A stretch of 64,000 bases of DNA, from positions 3,985,501 through 4,049,500 of the forward strand of contig NZ_CP023344.1 of assembly GCF_002310495.1 (NCBI RefSeq), in the 5' to 3' direction. Origin of the DNA: Nibricoccus aquaticus (GTDB lineage Bacteria > Verrucomicrobiota > Verrucomicrobiia > Opitutales > Opitutaceae). The stretch's first letter is position 1, and every line of letters starts with the position of its first letter. Of the stretch, positions 18,560 through 27,963 are shown in pieces. The notes below the pieces were generated by a model. It had not been told where the DNA came from. It saw nothing but the letters and a program-made list of their open reading frames with translations, and ran no database searches. The position numbers and the translations under genes are program-made.

Positions 18560-18930
18560 AAACGCTGACAGATGCGGAAACGACGCTGGCTGAATTGAAA
18601 ACGCGGGTGCTAGCCTTCGCGAAAGAGCGGGACTGGGAGCAGTTTCACGCGCCGAAAAATCTCAGCATGGCGCTGGCGGCAGAGGCGGGGGAGCTCATGG
18701 AGCATTTCCTCTGGGCGGAGACCAACGCGTCGCGGGAGATCGTGCGCGATCCAGCGAAGCGGGCGAAGATCGAGGAGGAGCTCGCGGACGTGGTCATCTA
18801 CGCGCTGGAGTTCGCGAACATCGCGGGGATCGACGTGGCGGCGGCGATCCAGCGGAAGATGGCGGCGAATGCGGAAAAGTATCCGGTGGAGAAGGCGCGC
18901 GGGCGTTCGGACAAGTATACGGATCTGTGA
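18556..18930 (+). CDS. MazG-like nucleotide pyrophosphohydrolase
   Basis: 124 aa, all-alpha NTP-PPase of the MazG/RS21-C6 (dCTPase) group, which clears non-canonical or excess (d)NTPs. Metal-binding acidic clusters are visible: LAAEAGELMEHFLW (ExxE) and KIEEELADVVIYALEFAN (ExxD). The C-terminal KYPVEKARGRSDKYTDL matches the usual end of this family. It lacks its own clear ribosome-binding site and overlaps the upstream 32-residue ORF by 4 nt, so translational coupling is plausible. Confidence 0.88.
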   Translation: MKTLTDAETTLAELKTRVLAFAKERDWEQFHAPKNLSMALAAEAGELMEHFLWAETNASREIVRDPAKRAKIEEELADVVIYALEFANIAGIDVAAAIQRKMAANAEKYPVEKARGRSDKYTDL

Positions 18931-18947
18931 GCGCGGAGCTGTGATTT

Positions 18948-19089
18948 GCAGCCAGCGAAGCAGCGGCTGGCTGCGTATTGCGATGCTGAATGCCGCAGGC
19001 GATGATTCGAGCGGAGGAGTTGGGGCAGAGCGGTTGGTGTGCGCGAGCCGCTCCGGCGCGTTAAGGCTAACGCGCCCTAACTTCGGAGG
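18948..19089. repeat. Two hairpin elements between the MazG-like gene and hldD
   Basis: First: 9-bp stem GCAGCCAGC / GCTGGCTGC (18948-18974). Second: 9-bp stem GGCGCGTTA / TAACGCGCC with loop AGGC (19055-19076), then CTAACTTCGGAGG, the tail typical of the dispersed family. They lie between convergent genes and could also limit read-through. Confidence 0.6.
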
Positions 19090-19098
19090 CTGCGTGAA

Positions 19099-20097
19099 TC
19101 AGTCGCCGAGTTTTTTACCGGTCGCGAGGTAGCCTTGGACGTAGTCGCGGACGGATTCGGCGAGGGGAGTCATCGCGCGGGTGTAGCCGGTGGCGCGGAG
19201 TTTGGAGATGTCGGCGAGGGTGAAGTACTGATACTTGCCGCGGAGAACCTCGGGCATGTCAATGAACTCGATGCTGGGTTCGCGGCCGAGGGCGGCGAAG
19301 ATGGCGCGGGCGAGGGTGAGCCAGGTGTTGGCTTCGCCAGAGCCGAGGTTGTAGAGGCCGCCGCTGGTGGTGGCTTTTTCGGCGAAGTGGAGAGTCATCT
19401 CGACGGCGTCTTTCACGTAGAGGAAGTCGCGCATCTGTTCGCCGTCCTTGTACTCGGGTTTATGGCTCTTGAAGAGCTGCACGCGGCCGGTGACGAGGAT
19501 CTGCTGGTAAGCCTTGTTCACGAGGCTGCGCATGTCGGCTTTGTGATCTTCGTTCGGGCCGAAGACGTTGAAGTATTTCACGCCGACGATCTGGTCGAGG
19601 AAGCCGTGGCGCTGCGCGTAGAGATCGAAGAGGTGCTTCGAGTAGCCGTACATGTTGAGCGGACGGAGCGCGTGGAGATCGGCGGTTTTGTCGTCCATGC
19701 CTTGCGCGCCGTCGCCGTAGGTGGCGGCTGAGGACGCGTAGATGAAGCGGCCTTGCTGGGCGAGGGTCCAGGCGGCGAGTTCCTTGGTGAACTCGTAGTT
19801 GTTGTCGCCGAGGTAGGTCGCGTTTTTCTCGGTCGTGGCGGAGCAGGCGCCGAGGTGGAAGACGGCGGAGAATTTGCCGAAGGCGCTGGCTTGCGTGTGG
19901 AGGCGCTGACGGAAGTTTCCGGCGTCGATGTAGTCGGCGAATTTGAGGGGAACGAGATTCTTCCATTTCTCGTCCTGGCCGAGCAGGTCGGTGACGACGA
20001 TGTCGGTGATGCCGCGTTTGTTCAGCGCGTGGATGAGTGCGCTGCCGATGAAGCCGGCGCCGCCAGTGACGAGAATACGACCGTTCAGAGAACTCAT
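19099..20097 (-). CDS. hldD: ADP-L-glycero-D-manno-heptose 6-epimerase
   Basis: 332-aa extended SDR that makes ADP-L-glycero-D-manno-heptose for the LPS inner core. NADP-binding TGGAGFIGSAL lies near residue 12, HLGACSATTEKNATYLGDNN follows, catalytic YGYSK is present, plus FNVFGPNEDHKADMRS and KDGEQMRDFLYVKD, all typical of RfaD/HldD. Supports a Gram-negative envelope with heptose-containing LPS. It follows the formamidase gene by 44 nt on the same strand; no other LPS genes are adjacent. Confidence 0.94.
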   Translation of the reverse strand: MSSLNGRILVTGGAGFIGSALIHALNKRGITDIVVTDLLGQDEKWKNLVPLKFADYIDAGNFRQRLHTQASAFGKFSAVFHLGACSATTEKNATYLGDNNYEFTKELAAWTLAQQGRFIYASSAATYGDGAQGMDDKTADLHALRPLNMYGYSKHLFDLYAQRHGFLDQIVGVKYFNVFGPNEDHKADMRSLVNKAYQQILVTGRVQLFKSHKPEYKDGEQMRDFLYVKDAVEMTLHFAEKATTSGGLYNLGSGEANTWLTLARAIFAALGREPSIEFIDMPEVLRGKYQYFTLADISKLRATGYTRAMTPLAESVRDYVQGYLATGKKLGD

Positions 20098-20141
20098 GAG
20101 GGCGACACGCTAGAGGCGCGGCGGCGCGGATGACACGGACT

Positions 20142-21074
20142 TTATTTATCGAAGATCGCCTCGGGGAGATAGCCGGTGACGGTGGTGGTGGGGACGTTCA
20201 CGAGCTGGCTGATGCGGAGGTCGAGGACGACGCTGCAGAGTGTGTAGGCGAGCTCGGGCGTGAGGCCGAGGCGGGCGACGAGATACTCGATGGCGCGGCG
20301 GACAACGCGTTTGCAGGCCTCGCGGGGATTTTCGTCGGACTCGATGAAGAGGTGCCAGGGCTTGGTCTGGTAGCGTGGCGGGACGAGTGGGTTGGGACAG
20401 ATCGCGTACGGCGCCGCGAGCGGGGCGTTTTTGAGGAGATTGATCTGAAAGGTGACGCTCATGGGCGCTTCCATGCCGTTGATACAGACCTCGCCGTCGC
20501 CCTGGGCGGCATGACAATCGCCGGCGAGCAGGTTCGCGCCGGGAGTGAAGACGGGAAGATAGAGCGTGGTGCCGGCGGTGAGGTGGCGGACGTCCATGTT
20601 GCCGCCGAAGGGGCCTGGGGCGCGGGTGCGGAACTCGCCGGGTTCGGCGCGTTGGACGCCGATGATTCCGGCGAACGGATGAAGATCGAGGGTGACGCCG
20701 GGTATGGAGCGCGTCTGGTGGCGTTCGAGTTCCCAGATGAAGAGGTGATGCTCGGGGAAGTCGTCGGATAATAAACCGAGTCCAGGGATGAGGCTGGTCC
20801 AAGCCCAGCCACGGTGTTCGTAGGACTCGATGATAATTTCTAGGCGGTCACCGGGCTCTGCTCCGGCGATGGCAACGGGGCCGGTGAGTGCGTGGACTTT
20901 GAGCGGATCGAAGTGGGCTTTGAAGTCGGTGGCGTTCCAGGTGGGCTTCACTTGATAGCCGCTGGAGTCGGCCATGTGCAGGGTGATGCGCTCGCCGGAG
21001 TTGATTGTGATGCGCGGGGGCGTGGAGTTGTCCCAGCGGTGAATCAAGACGGAGTCGTCCAGCGTGTGGTGCAT
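20142..21074 (-). CDS. Acetamidase/formamidase family protein
   Basis: 310 aa, FmdA/AmdA family, hydrolysing short amides to ammonia and the acid. Recognisable blocks are GPVAIAGAEPGDRLEIIIES, GNMDVRHLTAGTTLYLPVFTPGANLLAGDCHAAQGDGEVC (the conserved GD-H-QGDGE segment), and YLVARLGLTPELAYTLCSVVLDLRISQLVN near the end. No signal peptide. First gene of a possible two-gene unit with hldD, though the functions are unrelated. Confidence 0.9.
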   Translation of the reverse strand: MHHTLDDSVLIHRWDNSTPPRITINSGERITLHMADSSGYQVKPTWNATDFKAHFDPLKVHALTGPVAIAGAEPGDRLEIIIESYEHRGWAWTSLIPGLGLLSDDFPEHHLFIWELERHQTRSIPGVTLDLHPFAGIIGVQRAEPGEFRTRAPGPFGGNMDVRHLTAGTTLYLPVFTPGANLLAGDCHAAQGDGEVCINGMEAPMSVTFQINLLKNAPLAAPYAICPNPLVPPRYQTKPWHLFIESDENPREACKRVVRRAIEYLVARLGLTPELAYTLCSVVLDLRISQLVNVPTTTVTGYLPEAIFDK

Positions 21075-21268
21075 GTGGAGTGTGGTGAAACCAATTAGAA
21101 TGTGATCGTCAGCGTGAAGCGTGCCGCTGGGGCGGTTGAAGGACTCTAAGAAGTGATCGGCAAAGGGATTCCTTCAGGCTAATCCCGGAGGCTCTTCGTC
21201 TTTTCGGTGTAGGCGGGATTTGCAGCTGACTTAGGTTTACATGAGCAGCTACAGTCGAAGCGACCCGG

Positions 21269-22456
21269 TCAGTAGCGGCGGAGAGTTGGGTCGATCTGGA
21301 GCGACCAGGCATCGATGCCGCCGGCGACGTTGGTGACGGCGGTGAGGCCGCGGCTGCGGAGGAATTCGGTGACGCGCATGCTGCGACCGCCGTGGTGGCA
21401 GTGGATGAGCAGGTGTTTGTCCGCAGGGAGATCGCCGAGGTGTTCGGGAATCTGGCGCATCGGGATGTGTTGCGCACTGGGGATACGGCAGATTTCGACT
21501 TCGTGGGCTTCGCGGACGTCGATGAGGACGGTGCCGTTGGGATTGGTTTCGAGGAGGCGTTTGGTTTCCTCGACGGAGATTTCGAGCGGGTGGGTTTCGT
21601 TGCTCATGGATGAAGGGGATGACGTGGAGGCCGCGGGTGTTTCGCAGGTGGTCTGGTAGTTTTCGGAGTGAAGCGCAGTGATCTTCGGGGAGCGTCCGCA
21701 GAGGGGGCAATCGGGATCGCGGGGGAGGGTGATGGTGTTGAACTGCTGGCGGAGCGCGTCGTAGGTCAACATGCGGCCGATAAGTGGCTCGCCGAAACCG
21801 GCGATAAGCTTGATTGTCTCCAAAGCCTGGAGACTGCCGATGACGCCGCAGAGCGCGCCGACGACGCCGGCTTCGCCGCAGTTGGGAACCGACCCGGCGG
21901 GCGGAGGCTCCGGGAAGAGGCAGCGGTAGCAGGGGCCGCCGCGCGCGGGATCGAAGACGGCGACCTGGCCCTCGAACTTGAAAATGCTGCCGTACACGAG
22001 CGGCTTTTTGGCGAGGAAGGCGGCGTCATTGTTGAGGTAGCGGGTGGCGAAGTTGTCACTGCCGTCCACGATGACGTCGTAGCCGGAAAACAACGGCATG
22101 GCATTTTTCACGGTGACGCCGTCGAGGAGGGGAACGACGCGGACGAAGGGATTGATGTCGGCGAGGCGGTCGGCGGCGGAGTCGGTTTTTAGTTTTCCGA
22201 TGGAGCTGGTGCCGTGGAGGAGCTGGCGCTGAAGGTTGTGCTCCTGGACGCGGTCGAAGTCAGCAATGCCGATCGTCCCCACGCCTGCGGCGGCGAGATA
22301 GAGCGCGGCGGGGCTGCCGAGGCCACCGGCGCCGACGATGAGGACCTTGGCGGCGGCGAGCTTTCGCTGACCTTCGACGCCGATTTCATCGAGGAGGATG
22401 TGGCGGCTGTAGCGGGCGAGTTCAGCAGGCGAGAGCGTAGGCAGCGGCGCGGACAT
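21269..22456 (-). CDS. moeB: MoeB/ThiF-type adenylyltransferase fused to rhodanese
   Basis: 395-aa two-domain protein. The N-terminal E1-like domain has the nucleotide loop VGAGGLGSPAALYLAAAGVG (about 42), ARYSRHILLDEIGVEGQ and zinc-binding CYRC...CPLC. A Ser/Thr/Pro-rich linker (about 270-285) leads to a C-terminal rhodanese domain with active-site loop HCHHGGRS (about 350). Such fusions adenylate a ubiquitin-like sulfur carrier (MoaD/ThiS) and transfer sulfur to it for molybdopterin or thiamine synthesis. No moa or thi gene is in the window, so the cognate carrier is unknown. Confidence 0.92.
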   Translation of the reverse strand: MSAPLPTLSPAELARYSRHILLDEIGVEGQRKLAAAKVLIVGAGGLGSPAALYLAAAGVGTIGIADFDRVQEHNLQRQLLHGTSSIGKLKTDSAADRLADINPFVRVVPLLDGVTVKNAMPLFSGYDVIVDGSDNFATRYLNNDAAFLAKKPLVYGSIFKFEGQVAVFDPARGGPCYRCLFPEPPPAGSVPNCGEAGVVGALCGVIGSLQALETIKLIAGFGEPLIGRMLTYDALRQQFNTITLPRDPDCPLCGRSPKITALHSENYQTTCETPAASTSSPSSMSNETHPLEISVEETKRLLETNPNGTVLIDVREAHEVEICRIPSAQHIPMRQIPEHLGDLPADKHLLIHCHHGGRSMRVTEFLRSRGLTAVTNVAGGIDAWSLQIDPTLRRY

Positions 22457-22545
22457 GGAAGCGCGTAACAGAGTGGTTTCGGGCGGTGTCGCAAATGAAT
22501 TTGCGCCATGCGCGAGGCCCGCTCATAGGTCGCGGCTTTCATACT

Positions 22546-23634
22546 ATGCCGCAACAATTCGTCGTCATCATCGCCGGGGGAAAAGGGGAACGTTTCTGGC
22601 CTGCAAGCCGGGCGCAGCGTCCCAAACATTTGCTGCCGATCGTGGGCACCAAACCGATGCTCGCGCAGACGCTCGACCGGGTGCGCCCGCTTGTTTCCGC
22701 GAAGAATACTTACGTGATCACCAGCGCCGTGCAGGAAGATGCCGTGCGCGAGGTGTGCTCGAAATTGCCGAAGGCGAACATCATCGCGGAGCCGGTCGGT
22801 CGTGACACGGCGGCGGCGGTGGCGCTGGCGGCGGCGGTGATCGCGGCGCGCGATCCGAAGGGCGTGTTCGCGGTGTTGCCCGCGGATCACATCATCCACG
22901 ACGCGAAGTCTTATCAGCGTGATTTGAAGGCGGCGTTTGCGGCGGCGACTGAAGCCGAAGTGATGGTGACGATCGGTATCCCGCCGACCGAACCGGCGAC
23001 GGGTTTTGGCTACATCCAGCAGGGCGAGAAGTGGAAGAGTTTTGAGCGCCGTCCGGTTTTTAAGGTGAAGCGTTTCGTGGAAAAGCCGTCGCTCGATGTG
23101 GCGAAGGGTTATCTGGCTTCCGGCGATTACGTGTGGAACGCGGGGATGTTTGTGTGGCAGGCGTCGGTCGTTTTTGCGGCGCTGGCTGCGCACACGCCGG
23201 AGCTGAATGCGGGTGTGGCGCCGATCCGTGCGGCGCTGGCGAAGGGCAAGCCGCTCGGGCCGGTGCTCAAGAAGATTTATCCGACGCTCGTGAAGATCTC
23301 GGTGGATTACGCGCTGCTGGAAAAGTCGGCGAACGTGGTGGTGCTGCCGTCGTCTTTTGACTGGGGTGATGTGGGCTCGTGGCCAGCGGTGCCGGATCAC
23401 TATCCGAAGGACGCGGCGGGCAATGTCTCGAAGGGCCTGGCGATTATCGAGCAGGGCAAGGGTAACATCGTGTTTTCGTCGGATGGGCATCTCACCGCCG
23501 TGCTGGGCGCGGATGATTTGATCGTGGTGAACACGCCTGACGCGACACTGGTCGCGCCGAAGTCGAAGGCGCAGGAGATCAAGCTGCTGCTGAAGCGCAT
23601 CGAGGCGCTGAAGAACGGGCAGAAGTGGCTTTAA
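22546..23634 (+). CDS. manC: Mannose-1-phosphate guanylyltransferase
   Basis: 362 aa from ATG at 22546 (the open frame extends further upstream but MPQQFVVIIAGGKGERFWPASR is the usual N-terminus). Makes GDP-mannose from mannose-1-P and GTP for envelope polysaccharide. Pyrophosphorylase motif GGKGERFWPASR, FVEKPS, DYVWNAGMFVWQAS and SFDWGDVGSW are present. The C-terminal cupin isomerase domain of bifunctional ManC is missing, so this is the short monofunctional form. First gene of a compact plus-strand run through folC. Confidence 0.93.
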   Translation: MPQQFVVIIAGGKGERFWPASRAQRPKHLLPIVGTKPMLAQTLDRVRPLVSAKNTYVITSAVQEDAVREVCSKLPKANIIAEPVGRDTAAAVALAAAVIAARDPKGVFAVLPADHIIHDAKSYQRDLKAAFAAATEAEVMVTIGIPPTEPATGFGYIQQGEKWKSFERRPVFKVKRFVEKPSLDVAKGYLASGDYVWNAGMFVWQASVVFAALAAHTPELNAGVAPIRAALAKGKPLGPVLKKIYPTLVKISVDYALLEKSANVVVLPSSFDWGDVGSWPAVPDHYPKDAAGNVSKGLAIIEQGKGNIVFSSDGHLTAVLGADDLIVVNTPDATLVAPKSKAQEIKLLLKRIEALKNGQKWL

Positions 23635-23654
23635 TTTGAGCCGTTGACCGCACG

Positions 23655-24092
23655 ATGAAGTGTCTGGGCATTGATTGGGGTGAGCGCCGGATCGGGCTCA
23701 GTTTTGGAGACGAGATCGGCGTCGCCACTCCGTTGCCCGCGCTCATCGATGCCGATGCGGACAAGCGCTGGGCGGAGCTGGGGAAAATCATCCGTCAGCG
23801 GAGGATCACGGATTTGGTCGTGGGGTATCCGCTAAACATGGACGAGACGGAAGGGTTCAAGGCGAAGGAGGTGGAGAAGTTCGCGCGGCGGCTGGACGCG
23901 GAGTTCAAGCTGCCGGTGCATCTCGTGGACGAGCGGCTGACGTCGTATGAAGCGGAGTCGTCGATTCCGAAGTCGAAGCGGCGTGAGGTGCGGGCGAGCG
24001 GGCTGATCGATTCGCGCGCGGCGACGATTATTTTGCAGGATTTTCTGGAGGAGAATCTGTCGCTGCCACCGCCGCCGGAGGATCTGCCGTGA
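23655..24092 (+). CDS. ruvX: RuvX/YqgF-type putative Holliday junction resolvase / pre-16S rRNA nuclease
   Basis: 145 aa with RNase H-like fold. Catalytic acidic residues appear in GIDWGERRIGLSFGD (Asp7), HLVDERLTS (Glu) and the C-terminal LIDSRAATIILQDFL. The family is annotated as a resolvase but is essential in several bacteria for 16S rRNA 5'-end maturation. Its stop overlaps the GTG start of truA (GTGA), indicating translational coupling. Confidence 0.93.
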   Translation: MKCLGIDWGERRIGLSFGDEIGVATPLPALIDADADKRWAELGKIIRQRRITDLVVGYPLNMDETEGFKAKEVEKFARRLDAEFKLPVHLVDERLTSYEAESSIPKSKRREVRASGLIDSRAATIILQDFLEENLSLPPPPEDLP

Positions 24093-24922
24093 GTGGCGGC
24101 GTGAAGACGCCGGACGCGAGTGGCGATAGTGAAGACGATCCGCGCGGGCCGAGGAAGCCGCATGTGCCGGAGGCGCTGCCTGCGGGTGTGACGCGGTGGA
24201 AATGTGTGTGCGCGTACGATGGGACGAGCTTTGCGGGCTGGCAGAGTCAGCCGGGCGGGACGGCGATCCAGGATGTGATCGAGGCGCGGATCGCGCAGAT
24301 TTTTGGCGGACTGATCCGCATCAACGCGAGCGGGCGGACGGATGCGGGCGTGCATGCGCACGGGCAGGTTTTTCATTTCGATGCGGCGTGGAGGCACGGG
24401 CCGGAGAAACTGCGGGCGGCGTTGCGCGTGGGGCTGCCGCCGGGGATTCAGATCAAATCGGTGCGCGCGGTGACGGCGGACTTTCATTCGCGATTTTCGG
24501 CGGTGGGGAAGACGTATGTTTATCATATCCATCTCGGAGATGCGGATCCATTCACGCGGCCGTTCTCGTGGGTGATCGAGCGGCCGATCGATCTCGAGGC
24601 GATGGCGAAGGGCGCGGCGGTGTTGGAGGGGAAGCATGATTTCCGCGCGTTCTCGGCGCTGAACGGGCCGCCGAAGGAAGACACGGTGCGCGATCTGCGA
24701 CGGTTCGATCTGGTGAAGCGCGGAAAGCATGTGCGCATCACGGCGACGGCGGATGGGTTCATGTACAAGATGGTGCGCAGTCTGGGGGGCGCGCTGGTGT
24801 CGGTCGGTTATGGCAATCTTTCGGTGGAGCAGCTGGGGGAATTGTTGAAGACAGGGAAACGGGTGGCGCGGGTGGAGACTGCGCCGCCGCAAGGCTTGTT
24901 TTTGATGAAGGTGTTTTATTGA
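24089..24922 (+). CDS. truA: tRNA pseudouridine(38-40) synthase TruA
   Basis: Forms pseudouridine at positions 38-40 of the tRNA anticodon arm. The start GTG at 24089 overlaps the ruvX stop and gives 277 aa with about 30 extra N-terminal residues (SGGVKTPDASGDSEDD...). Core: CAYDGTSFAGWQSQPGG, catalytic Asp in ASGRTDAGVHA, FSAVGKTYVYHI, HDFRAFSA and YKMVRSLGGALVSVG. Ends in a TTGA overlap or near-overlap with comF. Confidence 0.94.
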   Translation: MSGGVKTPDASGDSEDDPRGPRKPHVPEALPAGVTRWKCVCAYDGTSFAGWQSQPGGTAIQDVIEARIAQIFGGLIRINASGRTDAGVHAHGQVFHFDAAWRHGPEKLRAALRVGLPPGIQIKSVRAVTADFHSRFSAVGKTYVYHIHLGDADPFTRPFSWVIERPIDLEAMAKGAAVLEGKHDFRAFSALNGPPKEDTVRDLRRFDLVKRGKHVRITATADGFMYKMVRSLGGALVSVGYGNLSVEQLGELLKTGKRVARVETAPPQGLFLMKVFY

Positions 24923-24930
24923 GTCGCGGC

Positions 24931-25710
24931 ATGGCGATTCAGGGATGCGAGGGGAGCGCGCGGAACTGGCGCGCGAAAATTCGTGAGTGTGCGGGCGGGT
25001 TGCTTCCGTTCGTGGATCTGGCGTTTCCGCCGGGCTGCGTGAGTTGCGGGGAGCTGGTGGAGGGATCGGGTTACCGGCATCTGTGCGTGGCGTGCGCGGG
25101 TAAGATCGATTTTGTGGAGGAGCCGGCGTGCGTGACGTGCGGGCATCCGTTTTATGGAGACGTGGAGGGCGAGCGGATGTGTCCGCATTGCGAGGGGATG
25201 CATCCGGCGTATCGCGAGGGGCGGACGGCGGTGTTGTTCAAAGGTGCGGCGCGGGCGCTGGTGCATGAGTTGAAATATCACCGCGGGCTGCACGTGCTGG
25301 AGGACATCGCGGAGGTTTTCCGGCGGTCGGAGCGGGTGATGACGTTGGTCGCGGATGCGACGCTGATCCCGGTACCGTTGCATCCGCGGAAGAAGCGGGA
25401 GCGCGGGTACAACCAGAGCGAGTTACTCGCGGAGGCGTTGGTGAAGGCGTCGGGCGGGCGCGCACGGATCGAGGCCTTGTTAAGGCGTGTAGTGGACACG
25501 GCTTCGCAGACGGGATTTGACCGGAAGACGCGCCGGACGAACCTGAAAAATGCCTTTGCACTGACTCCGGGCGGCCTCATAACGCCGGGACACCATTACA
25601 TTCTTGTCGACGATGTTTTCACCACAGGTTCAACGCTCAACAGCTGCGCAGGCGTTCTTCGCCGCGCGGGTTGCCTGAACCTCGATGTCGTCACGTTTGG
25701 ACACGGTTAA
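24931..25710 (+). CDS. comF: ComF family phosphoribosyltransferase-fold protein
   Basis: ComF/GntX family, associated with DNA uptake and recycling. ATG at 24931 is chosen; an in-frame TTG at 24919 overlaps the truA stop (TTGA) and is a plausible alternative. The N-terminal double zinc finger has [22 protein letters not shown] and MCPHC. The C-terminal PRTase domain has [21 protein letters not shown] and the PRPP-loop [17 protein letters not shown]. 259 aa, normal length. Embedded in the truA-accD run. Confidence 0.9.
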   Translation: MAIQGCEGSARNWRAKIRECAGGLLPFVDLAFPPGCVSCGELVEGSGYRHLCVACAGKIDFVEEPACVTCGHPFYGDVEGERMCPHCEGMHPAYREGRTAVLFKGAARALVHELKYHRGLHVLEDIAEVFRRSERVMTLVADATLIPVPLHPRKKRERGYNQSELLAEALVKASGGRARIEALLRRVVDTASQTGFDRKTRRTNLKNAFALTPGGLITPGHHYILVDDVFTTGSTLNSCAGVLRRAGCLNLDVVTFGHG

Positions 25711-25723
25711 ACTCCCTCCCTCC

Positions 25724-26605
25724 ATGTCGATGTTTAGTAAGCCGAAGTATTCGACCGCCGTCGTCAAAAAGAAGGACATCCCCAAGGGTCTTTATACCAA
25801 AGACCCGATCTCCGGGGAAATCGTCTTTAACAAGGAGCTCGAGGACAACCTGATGGTAGTCCCGAAATCCGGATACCATTTCCCGATCGGTGCGCGGCCC
25901 CGCATCGCAGCGCTGTTCGACGAAGGCACGTTCAAGGAAGCCGACGAGAGTCTTCGCTCGGCGGATCCGCTGAAGTTCGTGGATTCGGCGCGTTATCCGG
26001 ATCGCATCAAAAAGTACGAAAAGGAAAGCGGGCTCAAAGAGGCCGTGATCTGCGGGACGGGGGATATTTATGGAATCCCGGTGTCGGTCGCGGTGATGGA
26101 TTTTCGTTTTTGCGGGGGCGCGATGGGGTCGGCGGTCGGTGAGAAAATCACGCGCGCGATCGAGGTCGCGTTGAAGAAAAAAATCCCGTGCCTGATTTTT
26201 TCGGCGTCAGGCGGCGCGCGCATGCAGGAAGGTATTTTCTCGCTCATGCAGATGGCGAAGACGAGCGCGGCGCTCGGGCGTCTCGCGGAAGCGAAGCTGC
26301 CGTTCATCTCGATCCTCACGCATCCGACGATGGGTGGGGTGACGGCGAGTTTCGCGACGCTGGGCGATGTGATCCTCGCGGAGCCGGGGGCGCTGGTGGG
26401 ATTTGCCGGCGCGCGTGTCATCAAAGACACGGTGAAGCAGACGCTGCCCGCGGGTTTCCAGACGGCGGAGTTTTTGCAGAAGCACGGGCTGGTGGACCAG
26501 ATCGTGCCGCGTCACGAGATGCGCGAACGCATCGCGGATTTGCTCGGCGCGCTGTTCTTGCGGAAGCCGGTTGTCTCGAAGGCTGAGCCGGCGAAGGCGG
26601 GCTGA
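25724..26605 (+). CDS. accD: Acetyl-CoA carboxylase carboxyltransferase subunit beta, zinc-ligand-less
   Basis: Beta subunit of the acetyl-CoA carboxyltransferase making malonyl-CoA for fatty acids. 293 aa from ATG at 25724. The catalytic core is canonical: [73 protein letters not shown]. Oddity: the N-terminal zinc ribbon keeps its framework ([18 protein letters not shown].., [10 protein letters not shown]), but the four usual Cys are Asp, Ser, Val and Ser. Zinc binding should be lost. accA is not in the window. Followed 33 nt later by folC, an accD-folC order common in bacteria. Confidence 0.95.
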   Translation: MSMFSKPKYSTAVVKKKDIPKGLYTKDPISGEIVFNKELEDNLMVVPKSGYHFPIGARPRIAALFDEGTFKEADESLRSADPLKFVDSARYPDRIKKYEKESGLKEAVICGTGDIYGIPVSVAVMDFRFCGGAMGSAVGEKITRAIEVALKKKIPCLIFSASGGARMQEGIFSLMQMAKTSAALGRLAEAKLPFISILTHPTMGGVTASFATLGDVILAEPGALVGFAGARVIKDTVKQTLPAGFQTAEFLQKHGLVDQIVPRHEMRERIADLLGALFLRKPVVSKAEPAKAG

Positions 26606-26638
26606 GCTGGCGAAGCAGCGGCTTCAGGTCGCATCGAT

Positions 26639-27946
26639 ATGCCGGCCATCGTGCTCAACGATTATCCTGCGGTGCAGGACTATCTCTTCGCCCTGAAAGC
26701 GAAGGGCGTGAAGTTTGGCATCGACCGGATGCAGTCATGGGTCGGTGCGCTCGGGCATCCGGAGCGGAAGACGCCGGTTATCCATATTGCGGGTACAAAC
26801 GGGAAGGGGTCGGTGGCGGCGATGCTGGAGGCAATTTTTAGCGAGGCGGGTTGGAAGACCGGGCTCTACACGTCGCCGCATCTGGTACGGCTGGGCGAGC
26901 GCGTGCAGGTGGGGCGGAGGATTTTGAGCGAGCGTGAAATCACGACGTACACGAACGAGCTGAGGGTGATCGCGGAAGACGTGTCGCGGGAAAATCCGGA
27001 CGATCACCCGAGTTTTTTCGAGTTCATGACGGCGATGGCGTTTCTCCAGTTCGCGCGGGAGAAGTGCGATATCGCGATCGTTGAAGTCGGCATGGGCGGG
27101 CGCCTGGATGCGACGAACGTGGTAGTCCCGGAAGTCGCGGTGATCACGAGTATCGGGCTCGATCACACGGAGTTTCTCGGGGACACGATTGAAAAGATCG
27201 CGGCGGAGAAAGCGGGCATCATCAAGCACGGGCGGCCGGTGGTGATCGGGGTGCTGCCGGAGGCGGCGGACCGCGTGATCCGGGCGATCTCGAAAGAGAA
27301 GCACGCGCCGCTGTACAGTGTGCGCGAGGCGTTGGGGGATTTTTCGGAGGCTTACCCGCGGACAAATCTGGAGGGGGATTATCAGCGCGTGAATGCCGCG
27401 ACGGCGGCGCTGGTCGCGCGGTTGCTGCAAGCGACGTGGCGGTTCACCGAGGAATCGGTGGCGCGTGGGTTGATGAAGGTGCGCTGGCCGGGGCGTTGGC
27501 AGCGGATGACGCTGGGCGGGCGTAGCCTGATCCTGGATGCGTCGCACAATCCGGAAGGCGCGGGGACGCTCGAAAAGAATCTAGCGCGGCTGGTGAAGGA
27601 GACGGGGCGCGCGCCGGTGGTGGTTACTGGCGTGCTGGGTGCGGCGCGGGCGAAGGCGTTAATCGAGACGATCAGCCGCTATGCGAAGGAGATTCACTTT
27701 GTGATCCCGCAGCAGGCGAGGGCGTGCTCGTTTGAGGAACTGGAGGCGCTGGTGCCGAGGACGTTCTCGGGTGCGGTGAAGCGGACGACGGTGGCGGAAG
27801 TTTTTCCCGGATCGGGCGTGGCGTGTCGCGTGGGTGGACCGGAAGATACGGTGGTCGTGACGGGATCGATTTATCTGCTCGGGGAAATTTTTGCGCGGAT
27901 TGAGCCGGAGCGCGGGGCGGGCGAGGGGCGGTTGCAGGATTTTTGA
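26639..27946 (+). CDS. folC: Folylpolyglutamate synthase / dihydrofolate synthase
   Basis: 435 aa, adds glutamate to dihydropteroate/folates. Mur-ligase-type P-loop IAGTNGKGSVAAMLEAIF (near residue 54), LYTSPHLVRLGERVQV, FFEFMTAMAFLQFA, VEVGMGGRLDATNVV, ITSIGLDHTEFLGDTIEKIA (metal His) and the C-terminal LDASHNPEGAGTL. Last gene of the manC-folC run and convergent with the sigma-factor gene, leaving only 17 nt between stops. Confidence 0.94.
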   Translation: MPAIVLNDYPAVQDYLFALKAKGVKFGIDRMQSWVGALGHPERKTPVIHIAGTNGKGSVAAMLEAIFSEAGWKTGLYTSPHLVRLGERVQVGRRILSEREITTYTNELRVIAEDVSRENPDDHPSFFEFMTAMAFLQFAREKCDIAIVEVGMGGRLDATNVVVPEVAVITSIGLDHTEFLGDTIEKIAAEKAGIIKHGRPVVIGVLPEAADRVIRAISKEKHAPLYSVREALGDFSEAYPRTNLEGDYQRVNAATAALVARLLQATWRFTEESVARGLMKVRWPGRWQRMTLGGRSLILDASHNPEGAGTLEKNLARLVKETGRAPVVVTGVLGAARAKALIETISRYAKEIHFVIPQQARACSFEELEALVPRTFSGAVKRTTVAEVFPGSGVACRVGGPEDTVVVTGSIYLLGEIFARIEPERGAGEGRLQDF

Positions 27947-27963
27947 AGATTGGTCGTGTTTGA

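Noticed and set aside
22189-23490. Long minus-strand ORF over manC
   Set aside because: Arg/His-rich shadow of manC; no recognisable motif.
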